This document shows positions 26,840-35,647 of a DNA stretch of 64,000 nucleotides, in pieces; the stretch's first letter is position 1, and the number at the start of each line of letters is the position of its first letter. Both the position numbers and the translations under genes were made by a program. The DNA is from Paeniglutamicibacter psychrophenolicus (GTDB lineage Bacteria > Actinomycetota > Actinomycetes > Actinomycetales > Micrococcaceae), in the NCBI RefSeq assembly GCF_017876575.1, contig NZ_JAGIOE010000001.1:992001-1056000 (forward strand), given 5' to 3'. The notes below the pieces were generated by a model. That model saw only the letters and a list, made by a program, of their open reading frames with translations. It did not search any database and was not told the DNA's origin.

Positions 26840-27827
26840 GCAAATCAAAACCACGGTGACCGACGAGCGGACCGCCAACACTGCGACCGACGAACGATTC
26901 GAACTCATTGCCGCGGAGACCGCCCTGGACAGGGACCGCCTGCCGCGGGAGCAGAAGAACCGCCTGCGCAGCTACAAGAAGCAGCAGCGCTCCTCCCGCA
27001 ACAAGATGACCCGGGCGATCCTCAAGCACGTGATGATCATTGCGGTGGCCGCCATCATGATCTACCCGCTGCTGTGGATGGTCGTCAGCTCGCTGCGGCC
27101 CACCGACGTGATCTTCCGCGAACCGGGCCTGTTCCTGCAGACCTTCGAGTGGGAAAACTACACCGACGGCTGGAACGCGCTCTCGCACCCGTTCGGGCAC
27201 TTCATGCTCAACTCCGCGATCGTGGTGCTCGGCTCGGTCATCGGAAACCTGGTGTCCTGCTCGATGGCCGCCTACGCCTTCGCACGGCTCGACTTCAAGT
27301 TCAAGGGCCTGTTCTTTGCGATCATGCTCATGACCATCATGATTCCCATCCACGTGATCATCGTGCCGCAGTACATCATGTTCTCCCAGTTCGGGTGGGT
27401 CAACACCTTCCTCCCGTTGATCGTGCCCAAGCTCCTGGCCACGGATGCCTTCTTCATCTTCTTGATGGTGCAGTTCATCCGCGGCATCCCCAAGGACATC
27501 GACGAGGCCGCTCGCATCGACGGCGCCGGCCACGCCCGCACCTTCCTGCAGGTGATCCTCCCGCTGATGGTCCCGGCGCTGGCCACCACCACGATCTTCA
27601 CCTTCATCTGGACCTGGAGCGACTTCTTCTCCTCGCTGATCTACCTGACGGACCCTTCCATGTTCACTGTCCCGGTGGCGCTGCGCGCCTTCGTTGATGC
27701 CACGGGCGAATCCAACTGGGGCTCGCTGTTCGCCATGTCGATCGTGACCCTGCTGCCGGTGTTCATTGCCTTCGTCCTGGGACAGAAGTTCCTGGTCAAG
27801 GGCATCGCCACCACCGGCATGAAGTAG
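26832..27827 (+). CDS. Carbohydrate ABC transporter permease (MalG type)
   Basis: A 331-residue permease with a long charged N-terminal extension (about 70 residues, rich in Lys, Arg and Glu) before the first transmembrane segment, longer than usual for the family. The EAA loop is IDEAARIDGAGHARTF, and the ending MK is typical of MalG proteins. Its start overlaps the upstream permease by 8 bp, so the two are coupled. The two form the membrane channel of a CUT1 sugar importer. Confidence 0.93.
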   Translation: MTEQIKTTVTDERTANTATDERFELIAAETALDRDRLPREQKNRLRSYKKQQRSSRNKMTRAILKHVMIIAVAAIMIYPLLWMVVSSLRPTDVIFREPGLFLQTFEWENYTDGWNALSHPFGHFMLNSAIVVLGSVIGNLVSCSMAAYAFARLDFKFKGLFFAIMLMTIMIPIHVIIVPQYIMFSQFGWVNTFLPLIVPKLLATDAFFIFLMVQFIRGIPKDIDEAARIDGAGHARTFLQVILPLMVPALATTTIFTFIWTWSDFFSSLIYLTDPSMFTVPVALRAFVDATGESNWGSLFAMSIVTLLPVFIAFVLGQKFLVKGIATTGMK

Positions 27828-27869
27828 CCCCGGAAAATCCATCCCCCCTCGTTGACGAAAGGCCAACAC

Positions 27870-29255
27870 ATGCATTCCGAGCACACGACCGAGGCCCGCA
27901 CCCGCTATGCGATAGTGGGCACCGGAAACCGTTGCGAGATGTATATCCATGCCATCCTGGGCGAGCACAGCGACGTGGCCGAACTCGTCGCGCTGTTCGA
28001 CCTCAACGCCGGACGCCTCGAGTACTTCGACGAGGTCATCGAGCAAACCTACGGCCGACGCGTCGACGGGTTCCACCCGCGCGAACTTGGCGAATACATC
28101 CGCGGCAACCGCATCGACCGGGTCATCGTCACCAGCCCCGATTCCACCCACGCGGAGGTGATCTGCACGGCCCTCGAGGCCGGGGCGGATGTCGTGGTGG
28201 AAAAGCCGTTGACCATCAATGCGGAGGACTCGCGCCGGATCACCCACACGGCGAAGGCCACGGGCAAGAACGTCATCGTGACCTTCAACTACCGGTACTC
28301 GCCGCGGAACACCGCGCTGAAGAAGGCGTTGCTGGAGGGGCAGATCGGGGAGATCACCTCGATCGACTTCACCTGGATGCTCGACACCGTCCACGGGGCC
28401 GACTACTTCCGGCGCTGGCACCGGCAAAAGGCGAACTCCGGCGGCCTGCTGATCCACAAATCCAGCCACCACTTCGACCTGGTGAACTGGTGGCTCGATG
28501 ACACTCCGGCCAAGGTCTACGCGGCCGGGGCACTGTCCTTCTACGGCCCGCAAAACGCCAAGGACCGCGGGCAGCAGCGGGAACAGTCGCGCGGAACCTT
28601 TGACGGGTCGGAGGACGACCCCTTCGCCCTTGACCTGCGCAGCGACCCCCGCCTGCAGGGCCTCTACCTGGACAACGAGCACCTCGACGGATACCTGCGC
28701 GACCAGGACGTCTTCAGCGGCGAGATCGACATCGAGGACAACCTGGCCCTGACCGTCAACTACGGCCGCGGGGCCATCCTGTCCTATTCGCTCAATGCCC
28801 ACAGCCCGTGGGAGGGCTACCGGGTTGCCGTCAACGGCACCCAGGGCCGGATCGAGCTGGATGTGGTGGAACGCGCCGCGGTGCTGCCTGCGGCCGGGGG
28901 TTCCCCGGTCGACCCCTCGGTGACCGCGGACAGCCAGGATTCCCCGGCGCGTGCGCGCGGGGAACACCTGGTGCTCCAGCGGCACTGGGAAGCCGCAACG
29001 GAAGTGGAAATCGTCAACGGGGAAGGCAGCCACGGCGGCGGGGACATCCTGCTGCTCTCGGACATCTTCCGGGGTGCGGTCTCCGATGCCTACGAGCGCC
29101 CGGCCGGGCTGCTGGACGGGGTTGCCGCCATTGCCGTGGGGATCGCCGGAAACCAATCCCTGCTCACCGGACTGCCCGTCGAGGTGGCGGATCTCGGCCT
29201 CGGCCTGGAATCCCTCGCGGAGTCCGGTGCCACGCTGGTTCCGGCAGGAAGATAA
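27870..29255 (+). CDS. Gfo/Idh/MocA family oxidoreductase
   Basis: About 461 residues from an ATG at 27870 (AAAGG seven bases before); an upstream TTG is less likely. The N-terminal Rossmann fold has YAIVGTGNRCEMY, a degenerate GxGxxG, and the EKP motif (VVVEKPLTIN) that places the nicotinamide near the substrate. The family HKSSHHFDLVNWWL segment supplies the catalytic His. The protein is longer than the usual 330-390 residues because of an insertion at about 215-260. It sits in the ABC operon 42 bp after the second permease. It probably oxidises the imported sugar or a glycoside with NAD(P). Confidence 0.9.
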   Translation: MHSEHTTEARTRYAIVGTGNRCEMYIHAILGEHSDVAELVALFDLNAGRLEYFDEVIEQTYGRRVDGFHPRELGEYIRGNRIDRVIVTSPDSTHAEVICTALEAGADVVVEKPLTINAEDSRRITHTAKATGKNVIVTFNYRYSPRNTALKKALLEGQIGEITSIDFTWMLDTVHGADYFRRWHRQKANSGGLLIHKSSHHFDLVNWWLDDTPAKVYAAGALSFYGPQNAKDRGQQREQSRGTFDGSEDDPFALDLRSDPRLQGLYLDNEHLDGYLRDQDVFSGEIDIEDNLALTVNYGRGAILSYSLNAHSPWEGYRVAVNGTQGRIELDVVERAAVLPAAGGSPVDPSVTADSQDSPARARGEHLVLQRHWEAATEVEIVNGEGSHGGGDILLLSDIFRGAVSDAYERPAGLLDGVAAIAVGIAGNQSLLTGLPVEVADLGLGLESLAESGATLVPAGR

Positions 29256-29266
29256 AAGGACACAAA

Positions 29267-30193
29267 ATGGATCAGGCACAACATGTTCTTGTCACCGGAG
29301 GATCCGGGAGGCTGGGCCGCAGCGTCGTTAAGGGCCTGCTGGAAGCCGGGCACCGGGTGACCTCGGTGGACCGGCATCCGCCGGAAATCCCGGAGCCTTC
29401 AGCGCACTACGTCTCGGTGGATCTGACGGACACCGCGCAAACCCTGGCGGCCTTCGCCGAGGCAAGTCCCGACGCGGTCGTTTCCCTGGCGGCCATTGCC
29501 GTGCCCTTCAGTGCCCCCGAGGCGGTGATCCTGAAGACCAACGCGACCATTGCGCACAACGTCACCTCGGCCGCCCTGGAGGTCGGGTGCAGCAAGATCG
29601 TCCTGGCCTCCAGCCCGACGGTTATTGGCTACGGGGCCCCGGCCGGTTGGCTGCCTCAGAAGTTCCCCGTGGACGAGAACACGCCAGCCCGGCCCTGGAA
29701 CGCCTACGGCCTCTCGAAATTCGTGGCCGAACAGGTTGCCTCGATGTTTGCCGCGGCCCGCGGCAACGAAGCCAGGTTCGCCTCCTTCCGCCCCTGCTAC
29801 GTGATAGCACCAGAGGAATGGGAAGGAGCCCCGACGCAGCAGGGACACACCGTCACCGAAAGACTGGAGAACCCGGATTTGGCGGCACCGTCGCTGTTCA
29901 ACTACGTCGATGCCCGAGACGTCACCGATTTCCTGCTGTTGTTGCTGGAAAAGATGGATGTCATCGAGAACGGTTCGACCTTCTTCGTGGGGGCCGCCGA
30001 TGCGCTGGCCGTCGAACCCCTGAGCGAGCTGCTGCCGCGCTACGTCCCCGGGAGCGAGGAGATCGCTTCGGTGCTGGTGGGGAGTTCTCCGGCCTTCAGC
30101 ATCGAGCGGGCACGCACGGTCCTGGGGTGGGAACCCAAGCGCAGCTGGCGGACCGAGCTGGCCAAGCAGCCGGCCTCCCCGGCCAGGGGCTGA
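29267..30193 (+). CDS. NAD(P)-dependent epimerase/dehydratase (extended SDR)
   Basis: A 308-residue extended short-chain dehydrogenase. TGGSGRLGRSVV at residues 10-21 is the NAD-binding glycine motif, VSVDLTD holds the second Asp, and YGLSK is the catalytic Tyr-x-x-x-Lys, with an upstream Ser in VLASSPTV. The ATG at 29267 follows AAAGGA, 11 bp after the Gfo/Idh/MocA stop. It is the last gene of the permease operon, and a strong terminator follows. Likely roles are oxidation or epimerisation of a sugar or uronic-acid intermediate. Confidence 0.9.
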   Translation: MDQAQHVLVTGGSGRLGRSVVKGLLEAGHRVTSVDRHPPEIPEPSAHYVSVDLTDTAQTLAAFAEASPDAVVSLAAIAVPFSAPEAVILKTNATIAHNVTSAALEVGCSKIVLASSPTVIGYGAPAGWLPQKFPVDENTPARPWNAYGLSKFVAEQVASMFAAARGNEARFASFRPCYVIAPEEWEGAPTQQGHTVTERLENPDLAAPSLFNYVDARDVTDFLLLLLEKMDVIENGSTFFVGAADALAVEPLSELLPRYVPGSEEIASVLVGSSPAFSIERARTVLGWEPKRSWRTELAKQPASPARG

Positions 30194-30214
30194 TCCGCCA
30201 CCTCAAACCGCAAT

Positions 30215-30250
30215 GTGTGGCGGCCGTCGGGAAACCGGCGGCCGCCACAC
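30215..30250 (+). terminator. Rho-independent terminator of the permease operon
   Basis: Perfect 12-base arms (GTGTGGCGGCCG and its complement) with a 12-base loop, followed by CTTTCATTTC. It lies 22 bp after the SDR stop. Confidence 0.85.
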
Positions 30251-30318
30251 CTTTCATTTCTGCCATCGGTGCCTGGGTGATCATCCGCAACCGGAGAAGA
30301 CACTGGCAAGGCAAAGAA

Positions 30319-30348
30319 CGGAGGGCTCCCGAATTGGGGAGCCCTCCG
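30319..30348 (-). terminator. Terminator of the convergent minus-strand catabolic operon
   Basis: Perfect 12-base arms with a 6-base loop. Read on the minus strand it is followed by TTCTTT. It lies 31 bp after the stop of the M24-fold gene and closes the five-gene operon that starts at 36.8 kb. Confidence 0.85.
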
Positions 30349-30378
30349 CTCGATACGTATATATATGTATGCCAGGAA

Positions 30379-31464
30379 TCAGCGTTCCAGGATTGCGGGC
30401 CGCTGGCGTCCGGCCACGGTGAGCGTGGGCCAACGTGGATCAACGCTCAGTACCTCGAACCCGGTCTCGGTCAGCAACATGGTGTCCTCCACCTTGACCC
30501 CCGGCGCGGACGGGTTCCAGGCGAAGGCCTGTCCGGCAACAACGGTGTCTGTGACACCGGGCACCAGGCGCGGGTCGCGGCCGACATACCCGGTGGGACC
30601 TCCCTGGTGGTGGCGTATCCACTCGTCAGTCTCGAAACCGTGCCGCGGGTAGGCGGCCTGGATGACCGGAAGAATCGAAGCCAGGGAGACGCCCGGCCGG
30701 GTTGCTTCAAGGATCTCGGCCTCCACCTCCAAGATGGAAGCCTCGGCGCGGAGCTGACCGGCACTCCGGGGAGCAAAGGACACCCAACGGGTGACGTTGG
30801 CAATCAACCCCTCGCGCCTGGCGCAGAGCACCGCCATGAACATGTTTCCCACCGGATTCGCCGTGGGCAGCGGGTGCCTGAAGCCCAAACGGTCGGCACC
30901 TGCCACCAGCACCACCAGCGGGTCGCTGCCATCGAGCATGAGCCGCGCGGCAAGCCGGGAGGCGATGCCTCGCTCGGTGTCCCGAGGCACGGCCTCGAAG
31001 AGCACGTCGCCCAGCGTCCGGGCGGTGTCTGCGCAGAGCTGGCGGTAGCGTTCCTGCTCGAGGGGAAGCAGCGCGGCCCGCGCCGCCCGCAGTTCGAGGG
31101 CAACCTCGTCCTCGTCAAGGACCATCGCCAGTCCGAGGTCCGTGGCAGTCCGGCCCGTGTGTGCGGAGAGATTCTCGGCCCAAGGGACTTCGATGGTTTC
31201 CAGGCCCACGGGCAGCTCTTCGGCGAAAAGTCGCGCGGCCTCGTTCCCAAAGACCAACAGATGCGCGCCGTTGCGCTGAACCAGCACCTCGGCCACCGGG
31301 GCTCCGGCCAGGGACACGTGGGTGCGCGCCCCGCCCAGGAACCAGCCCAGGGCGCCGGGGGACCGCAACACCAGCCCGTCGGCCCCGCGGGCCTCGAGGA
31401 TGGCGGCCAGCCGGGCGTGCTTGGTGGAGAGCTCGGGGTCGGGAAGCGTGGCGGGGATGCTCAA
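30379..31464 (-). CDS. M24-fold (pita-bread) protein with degenerate metal site
   Basis: About 361 residues. No ATG is available before residue 120, and a TTG at 31464 overlaps the upstream stop in a TTGA, so that start is chosen. The N-terminal creatinase/prolidase-like domain (1-150) is followed by the M24 fold. Of the five metal ligands of aminopeptidases, the Asp of the DxTR motif is Asn here (LIANVTRW) and the first Asp is absent (AVLCARR). The HHQGGPTGYVG and VKVEDTMLLT segments remain. It therefore resembles Xaa-Pro peptidases in fold but may be metal-free, like creatinase, or act on a different bond. It is the last gene of a sugar-catabolic operon, so a peptidase role is doubtful. Confidence 0.75.
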   Translation of the reverse strand: MSIPATLPDPELSTKHARLAAILEARGADGLVLRSPGALGWFLGGARTHVSLAGAPVAEVLVQRNGAHLLVFGNEAARLFAEELPVGLETIEVPWAENLSAHTGRTATDLGLAMVLDEDEVALELRAARAALLPLEQERYRQLCADTARTLGDVLFEAVPRDTERGIASRLAARLMLDGSDPLVVLVAGADRLGFRHPLPTANPVGNMFMAVLCARREGLIANVTRWVSFAPRSAGQLRAEASILEVEAEILEATRPGVSLASILPVIQAAYPRHGFETDEWIRHHQGGPTGYVGRDPRLVPGVTDTVVAGQAFAWNPSAPGVKVEDTMLLTETGFEVLSVDPRWPTLTVAGRQRPAILER

Positions 31465-33443
31465 GCCAGGATCCCGGACTCGGCCAACAGACCGGCGATT
31501 TGGGTGCGTCCGAGCCGACCGTCGGCCACCAGCACCCGTACGGAGCGGGAGACCGGGTTCGCGGCGGTGGTGTGAACCGGCTGTTCCCAGGCCAGCGAGC
31601 GCCCGATGCCCGGGTAGCCGGCGCAACGCACAAACCAGGGGTCCGCATCCTCGGCGTGGAACACCAGGGTTGCCTCGGCGCCGCCGAAGTCCGCACTGAA
31701 GGCCAGCCACGGGGCGATGCTGCCGTGCACCTCGTCTTCGCCGCTGGCATGCTCGGTGAAGATCTCCGCCTCGCCGACGGCGGGCAGGCGCCAGAAGAAC
31801 CCGCCGTAGCCCCCGGCGATCCGTCCGTTGGAACCGGGGCTGCCGAGGCTGACCGCTTCGGATGCCGCGGGCACCAGGGTGAAGTCGTAGCCCAGTTCCC
31901 AGCTTCCCTGCGGCCCGGAGTTGGCGGTGATGGTGCGCCGCTCCTTCAAGATGGTTTGTCCGTCCGGTCCGACCCAGTCGAGGGATTCCTCGCGGCGCGT
32001 CTCGTCCCCGGTGGACTCGGTGAGGTTGATCCGGCCGTGGTCCTTGCGCCAGATGTAGCGCCCGGCCTCGCGGGTGTACGTGCGTCCGCCCCAGAAGTTC
32101 ACGCCGTCCACGTCCTGAATCGCCACTCCGACACCCAGGTGCCAGGTGTGGTCCAGCGGCTGCTGGTCGGTCAGGACGGTCCCGCCCAGGGTCCGCACCG
32201 GGTGCAGGAAGGGGCGCGGGGAATTGGTGCCCGACAGCTCGGTGCCCAGGCGCTGGGCTGCCACTTCCTGCCCGGCCACCGACAGCGGCACCCCGGTGGG
32301 TGCCGGTGCCGCCCAGGGGGCGCCGAGCGAGGAGAACGTTGCCGGGGACTTGATGCCGCGTTGGGCCAGTTCCTCGATGCCGGGCACGATCACGCGGCGC
32401 TGGGGGCCTTCACCGGTGAACCGCAGCAGGGCCGGGTCGATGGGTGCCGGATCCTTGGCGGTGCGCACGGCCTCGAGCACCCGCATGAAGGCGCCGGTCC
32501 CCGCCAGCGGGCACAACAGTTCGGTTGCCTCGCCGCGCTGGATCCGGACCAGGTCCGCCAGCAGGTTGGTGCGCCCAAAGGTGTGCACGGTGGTGTCGCC
32601 GTCCTGCGGGGTGATGGCGAGTTCGTCGCGGGTGTAGTGGAAGACGGCCTGCCCGTTGGTCCCGGAGATGGTGATGAACGGATCCTGCTGCTCGGATGCG
32701 GTGGTGGCCAGCGCGCAGGTGACGGGGATGCCTGCGGCCGTGACGGCACTGACGGTGGAGGTGTCGTCGGCCTCGATGTCGTTTGCATGGAAGAGTTCGG
32801 TGGACAGCTCGGCGATGTCGTCGGCGGCGCGTGCCCCGGCAATGTGCAGCGCGGTCATCACTGCGTGGGCCAGCGGGTTCGTGACGACTCCGTCGACGAC
32901 CTGGACCCCGTCAAGGACGCGCTTGCCTGCCCAGGGGGAGCGTGAGTAGTAGGCGGCGTCGCGGCACCACATGCCGGTGGCGCCCACGGCACGCAACGCG
33001 CCAATGGTCCCGGCTTCCAGCAACCGGTCGATGGCGGGCAGCGCGTGGGAACCCAGGGACTGGAATCCGACCTGGATGCGGGTCCCCGCGACCTCGGAGG
33101 CCGCCAGGAGTTCCTCGAACTGGGCCAGGGTGGCCGTCGGCGGCTTTTCCAGGAGCAGGTCGGCCCCCATGGTCACCGCGATCATGCCCTGCTCGAAGTG
33201 GGTGTCGATCGGCGTGGAGAGGATGACGATGTCCACGGGCTCGCCGGCCGCCGCGGCGTCGGCCAGCGAGCGGTACATGGCCACGGAATTGCCCAGCGGC
33301 CGTTCGCCGTCCTGGTGGCGTCGGTCCACGGCGCTGGTCAGCACCACCTGGCCTGTGGCCTCGAGCTCCCGGATGTTGTCCAGGTGGCGCAGGCCGAAAC
33401 CACGGATACCAACAAGACAGATGCGGGCTGGTGATGCTTTCAT
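31461..33443 (-). CDS. Gfo/Idh/MocA oxidoreductase fused to DUF6807/PmoA-like domain
   Basis: About 660 residues from an ATG at 33443 with GGAG upstream. The N-terminal 370 residues are a Gfo/Idh/MocA dehydrogenase (CLVGIRGFGLRHL nucleotide motif, EKPPTATL). The C-terminal 280 residues match the beta-rich family annotated as PmoA-like/DUF6807 (HPVRTLGG, DHTWHLGVGVAI, VNFWGGRTY, GYGGFFWRLP). In other bacteria these two proteins are separate neighbours; here they are fused. The pair occurs in carbohydrate loci, and the fusion suggests that both domains act on the same substrate. The stop overlaps the start of the M24-like gene. Confidence 0.82.
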   Translation of the reverse strand: MKASPARICLVGIRGFGLRHLDNIRELEATGQVVLTSAVDRRHQDGERPLGNSVAMYRSLADAAAAGEPVDIVILSTPIDTHFEQGMIAVTMGADLLLEKPPTATLAQFEELLAASEVAGTRIQVGFQSLGSHALPAIDRLLEAGTIGALRAVGATGMWCRDAAYYSRSPWAGKRVLDGVQVVDGVVTNPLAHAVMTALHIAGARAADDIAELSTELFHANDIEADDTSTVSAVTAAGIPVTCALATTASEQQDPFITISGTNGQAVFHYTRDELAITPQDGDTTVHTFGRTNLLADLVRIQRGEATELLCPLAGTGAFMRVLEAVRTAKDPAPIDPALLRFTGEGPQRRVIVPGIEELAQRGIKSPATFSSLGAPWAAPAPTGVPLSVAGQEVAAQRLGTELSGTNSPRPFLHPVRTLGGTVLTDQQPLDHTWHLGVGVAIQDVDGVNFWGGRTYTREAGRYIWRKDHGRINLTESTGDETRREESLDWVGPDGQTILKERRTITANSGPQGSWELGYDFTLVPAASEAVSLGSPGSNGRIAGGYGGFFWRLPAVGEAEIFTEHASGEDEVHGSIAPWLAFSADFGGAEATLVFHAEDADPWFVRCAGYPGIGRSLAWEQPVHTTAANPVSRSVRVLVADGRLGRTQIAGLLAESGILA

Positions 33444-33539
33444 GCGGGCTCCTTCAAACGTGGCCACGGTGGCCCCGGCAGTCAATGATGCGGTGGGCAC
33501 CGGGGCGCTGGCCTCGATGCCCACCACGGGGATTGTTTC

Positions 33540-34424
33540 CTAGACCAGGGACCCGACGCCCCGCAGGGACGGCAGGACCAGGTCGTTGTAGCGCTGCTTC
33601 ATGGTTGCCAGCGTCAATGCGGCATCCTGGGCATTGATTTGTTCATTGAAGATCTCGACCTCGACCGGTCCGGTGTATCCGGCCTCGGCGACCCAACGGG
33701 AAATCGAGGCAAAATCAACGTATCCGTCGCCCATCATGCCACGTGACTTCAGGGCATCTGCGGCAATCGGAAGGTTGAAGTCGCAGACCTGGTAGCTGGC
33801 CAGCCGGCCCTCGGTCCCGGCGCGGGCAATGAGCTCCGCCAGGCGCGGATCCCACCAGACGTGGAAGGTATCGACCACCACGCCGACCGTCGCGGCCGGG
33901 TGCCCGGCGGCCATGTCCAGGGCCTGCTCCAGGGTGGAGAGCACCGCGCGGTCCGCGGCATACATGGGATGCAGGGGCTCCAGGACCAGGCGCACATCGT
34001 GTTCGGCGGCAAACGGGACGAGCTCGGCAAGCCTGTCGGCAACCCGGGCGCGGGCCCCGGCCACGTCGCGGTCGTTGCGCTCGCCCTCCCCGCCCAGCAC
34101 GTGGGCGGCGGCGGGCAGGCCGCCGACGACCATGATCAGTTCGCGGGTGCCCAGGGCCGCCGCCTCGCGGATCGCCTGGCGGTTCTCCTGAAGGGCTGCG
34201 GCTTGTCCGGCCGGTTCGGCCGCGGTGAGGAAACCTCCGCGGCAGAGCGAGGAGACGGAAAGCCCGGCGGCGGAAACCACCTTGGCCGCCGCCTCGGCGC
34301 CGTCGACCAACAGGTGCCGCCAGAGCCCGATATGGCTCAGCCCGGCCTCGGCGGTGTGGCGCACCGCTTCCTCGAGGTTGAGGTTCGGCGTGGTGCCGGT
34401 GTTCAGGGACAGTTCGAAGCTCAT
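33540..34424 (-). CDS. Sugar phosphate isomerase/epimerase (AP endonuclease 2-like TIM barrel)
   Basis: A 294-residue xylose-isomerase-like TIM barrel. It starts within the stop of the upstream DUF993 gene (ATGA). Metal-ligand-bearing segments of the family can be seen: LVLEPLHPMY, VGVVVDTFHVWWDP, QVCDFNLP and VEVEIFNEQ near the C-terminus. Enzymes of this family isomerise or epimerise sugars, inosose or hydroxypyruvate. Coupling to DUF993 and two Gfo/Idh/MocA enzymes suggests action on an oxidised sugar. Confidence 0.88.
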   Translation of the reverse strand: MSFELSLNTGTTPNLNLEEAVRHTAEAGLSHIGLWRHLLVDGAEAAAKVVSAAGLSVSSLCRGGFLTAAEPAGQAAALQENRQAIREAAALGTRELIMVVGGLPAAAHVLGGEGERNDRDVAGARARVADRLAELVPFAAEHDVRLVLEPLHPMYAADRAVLSTLEQALDMAAGHPAATVGVVVDTFHVWWDPRLAELIARAGTEGRLASYQVCDFNLPIAADALKSRGMMGDGYVDFASISRWVAEAGYTGPVEVEIFNEQINAQDAALTLATMKQRYNDLVLPSLRGVGSLV

Positions 34425-35647
34425 TTGATTCCTCCGGCAAGCAGTAGGGTGCCCATGCGTCGTGCTGCCTCGTCCGGGTCGTGCAGGAGGCCTGCGGTGT
34501 CGGCCAGGGCGAAGGTCTTGGCCAGGTGCGGCAGCGAGCGGCCCGAATGCAGGCCGCCGGCCATCTGGAAGCCGGACTGGTGTCCGTTGAGCCAGGCCAG
34601 GAACGCGATCCCGGTCTTGTAGTAGAAGGTGGGGGCGGAGAAGATGTGCCGCCCCAGTTCCTGGGTGGAGGCCAGGATTTCGTATCCGCGCGCTGTGTCC
34701 CCGGCGTCGATGGCCTGCAGTGCCGTGGAGGCGGCGGGGTAGATGGCGGCAAAGATGCCCAGCAGGGCATCGGAGTGCCGTTGGCCGTCGCCGCGGATCA
34801 GCTCCGGGTAGTTGAAGTCGTCCCCGGTGTAGAGGCGCACGCCCGTCGGCAGGGCTGCACGCAATTGCTTTTCATGCCCGGCATCGAGCAGCGAGACCTT
34901 CACCCCGTCGACCTTGTGGGCGTGGGTGCGGATCAGTTCCAGGAAGGTCCCGGTCGCGACCGAGACGTCGCTCGAACCCCAGTAGCCTTCCAGTGCCGGA
35001 TCGAACATGGTGCCAAGCCAGTGCAGGATGACCGGTTCGGTGGACTGTTCGAGCAGGTGGGAGTAGAGCGTGAGGTAGTCCCCGGCGTTGCGGGCGACCC
35101 TTGCCAGGGCCCGGGAGCACATGATGATGGTCTTGGCGCCTGCGGCCTCCACCACCTCGAGCTGCTCGAGGTAGGCGGCTTTGACCGCGGCCAGTCCGGC
35201 CTCGCCGGGTTCCAGGGTTGCCGGGTCCAGCTGGTCGGTGCCCACGCCGCAGGAAATCAAGTCCCGCACGGTCTTTCCTTGCAGCGCGGCCGGTGCGTTG
35301 CGCACCACGGAAGCGGCCTCGGCCGAAGACTTGGCGATCAACGCCTTCGTGGAGGCCCAGTCCAGGCCCATGCCGCGCTGGGCGGTGTCCATGGCATCGG
35401 CAACGCCCAGACCCCAGCTCCACAGTTCGTGGCGGTAGCCCAGGGTGGCCGTCCAGTCCAGGTCGGCCGGTGCCCCGGGGGTGTTCTCCGCGCTCATCAG
35501 CGGGATGACGTGGGCCGCGGCGTAGACATTGCGGGAGGAGATGGGCCTTTCCGGCTTGGTCCAGGCCCCCGGTTGGTTCAGGGTGTGTGGGTAACGGATG
35601 CCCTCGGGGCCCGGAAGCATCAGGGTGGTGCTGGTTGCCAGGCTCAC
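34421..35647 (-). CDS. DUF993 family protein (predicted dihydrodipicolinate-synthase-like barrel)
   Basis: A 408-residue protein from a GTG that overlaps the upstream stop (GTGA). It matches DUF993 throughout: LPGPEGIRYPHTLNQPG near the start, VIPLMSAENTPG, LGYRHELWSWGLGVADAMDTAQRGMGL and VILHWLGTMFDPALEGYWG. The family is thought to adopt a DapA-like TIM barrel, and a Lys (VDGVKVSLLDA) sits where a Schiff-base lysine is expected. The reaction is not established. In this operon it could cleave or dehydrate a keto-sugar made by the Gfo/Idh/MocA enzymes. Confidence 0.85.
   Translation of the reverse strand: MSLATSTTLMLPGPEGIRYPHTLNQPGAWTKPERPISSRNVYAAAHVIPLMSAENTPGAPADLDWTATLGYRHELWSWGLGVADAMDTAQRGMGLDWASTKALIAKSSAEAASVVRNAPAALQGKTVRDLISCGVGTDQLDPATLEPGEAGLAAVKAAYLEQLEVVEAAGAKTIIMCSRALARVARNAGDYLTLYSHLLEQSTEPVILHWLGTMFDPALEGYWGSSDVSVATGTFLELIRTHAHKVDGVKVSLLDAGHEKQLRAALPTGVRLYTGDDFNYPELIRGDGQRHSDALLGIFAAIYPAASTALQAIDAGDTARGYEILASTQELGRHIFSAPTFYYKTGIAFLAWLNGHQSGFQMAGGLHSGRSLPHLAKTFALADTAGLLHDPDEAARRMGTLLLAGGIK

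Noticed and set aside
26787-29279. An 830-codon minus-strand reading frame opposite the ABC permease and oxidoreductase genes
   Set aside because: It is a shadow of GC-rich genes on the other strand: low-complexity His/Asp/Gly/Val-rich sequence, no family resemblance, no ribosome-binding site.
31161-32945. Long plus-strand frame opposite the Gfo-DUF6807 gene
   Set aside because: Composition is typical of an antisense shadow (Arg, Gly, Pro rich) and the minus-strand genes are clearly homologous to known families.
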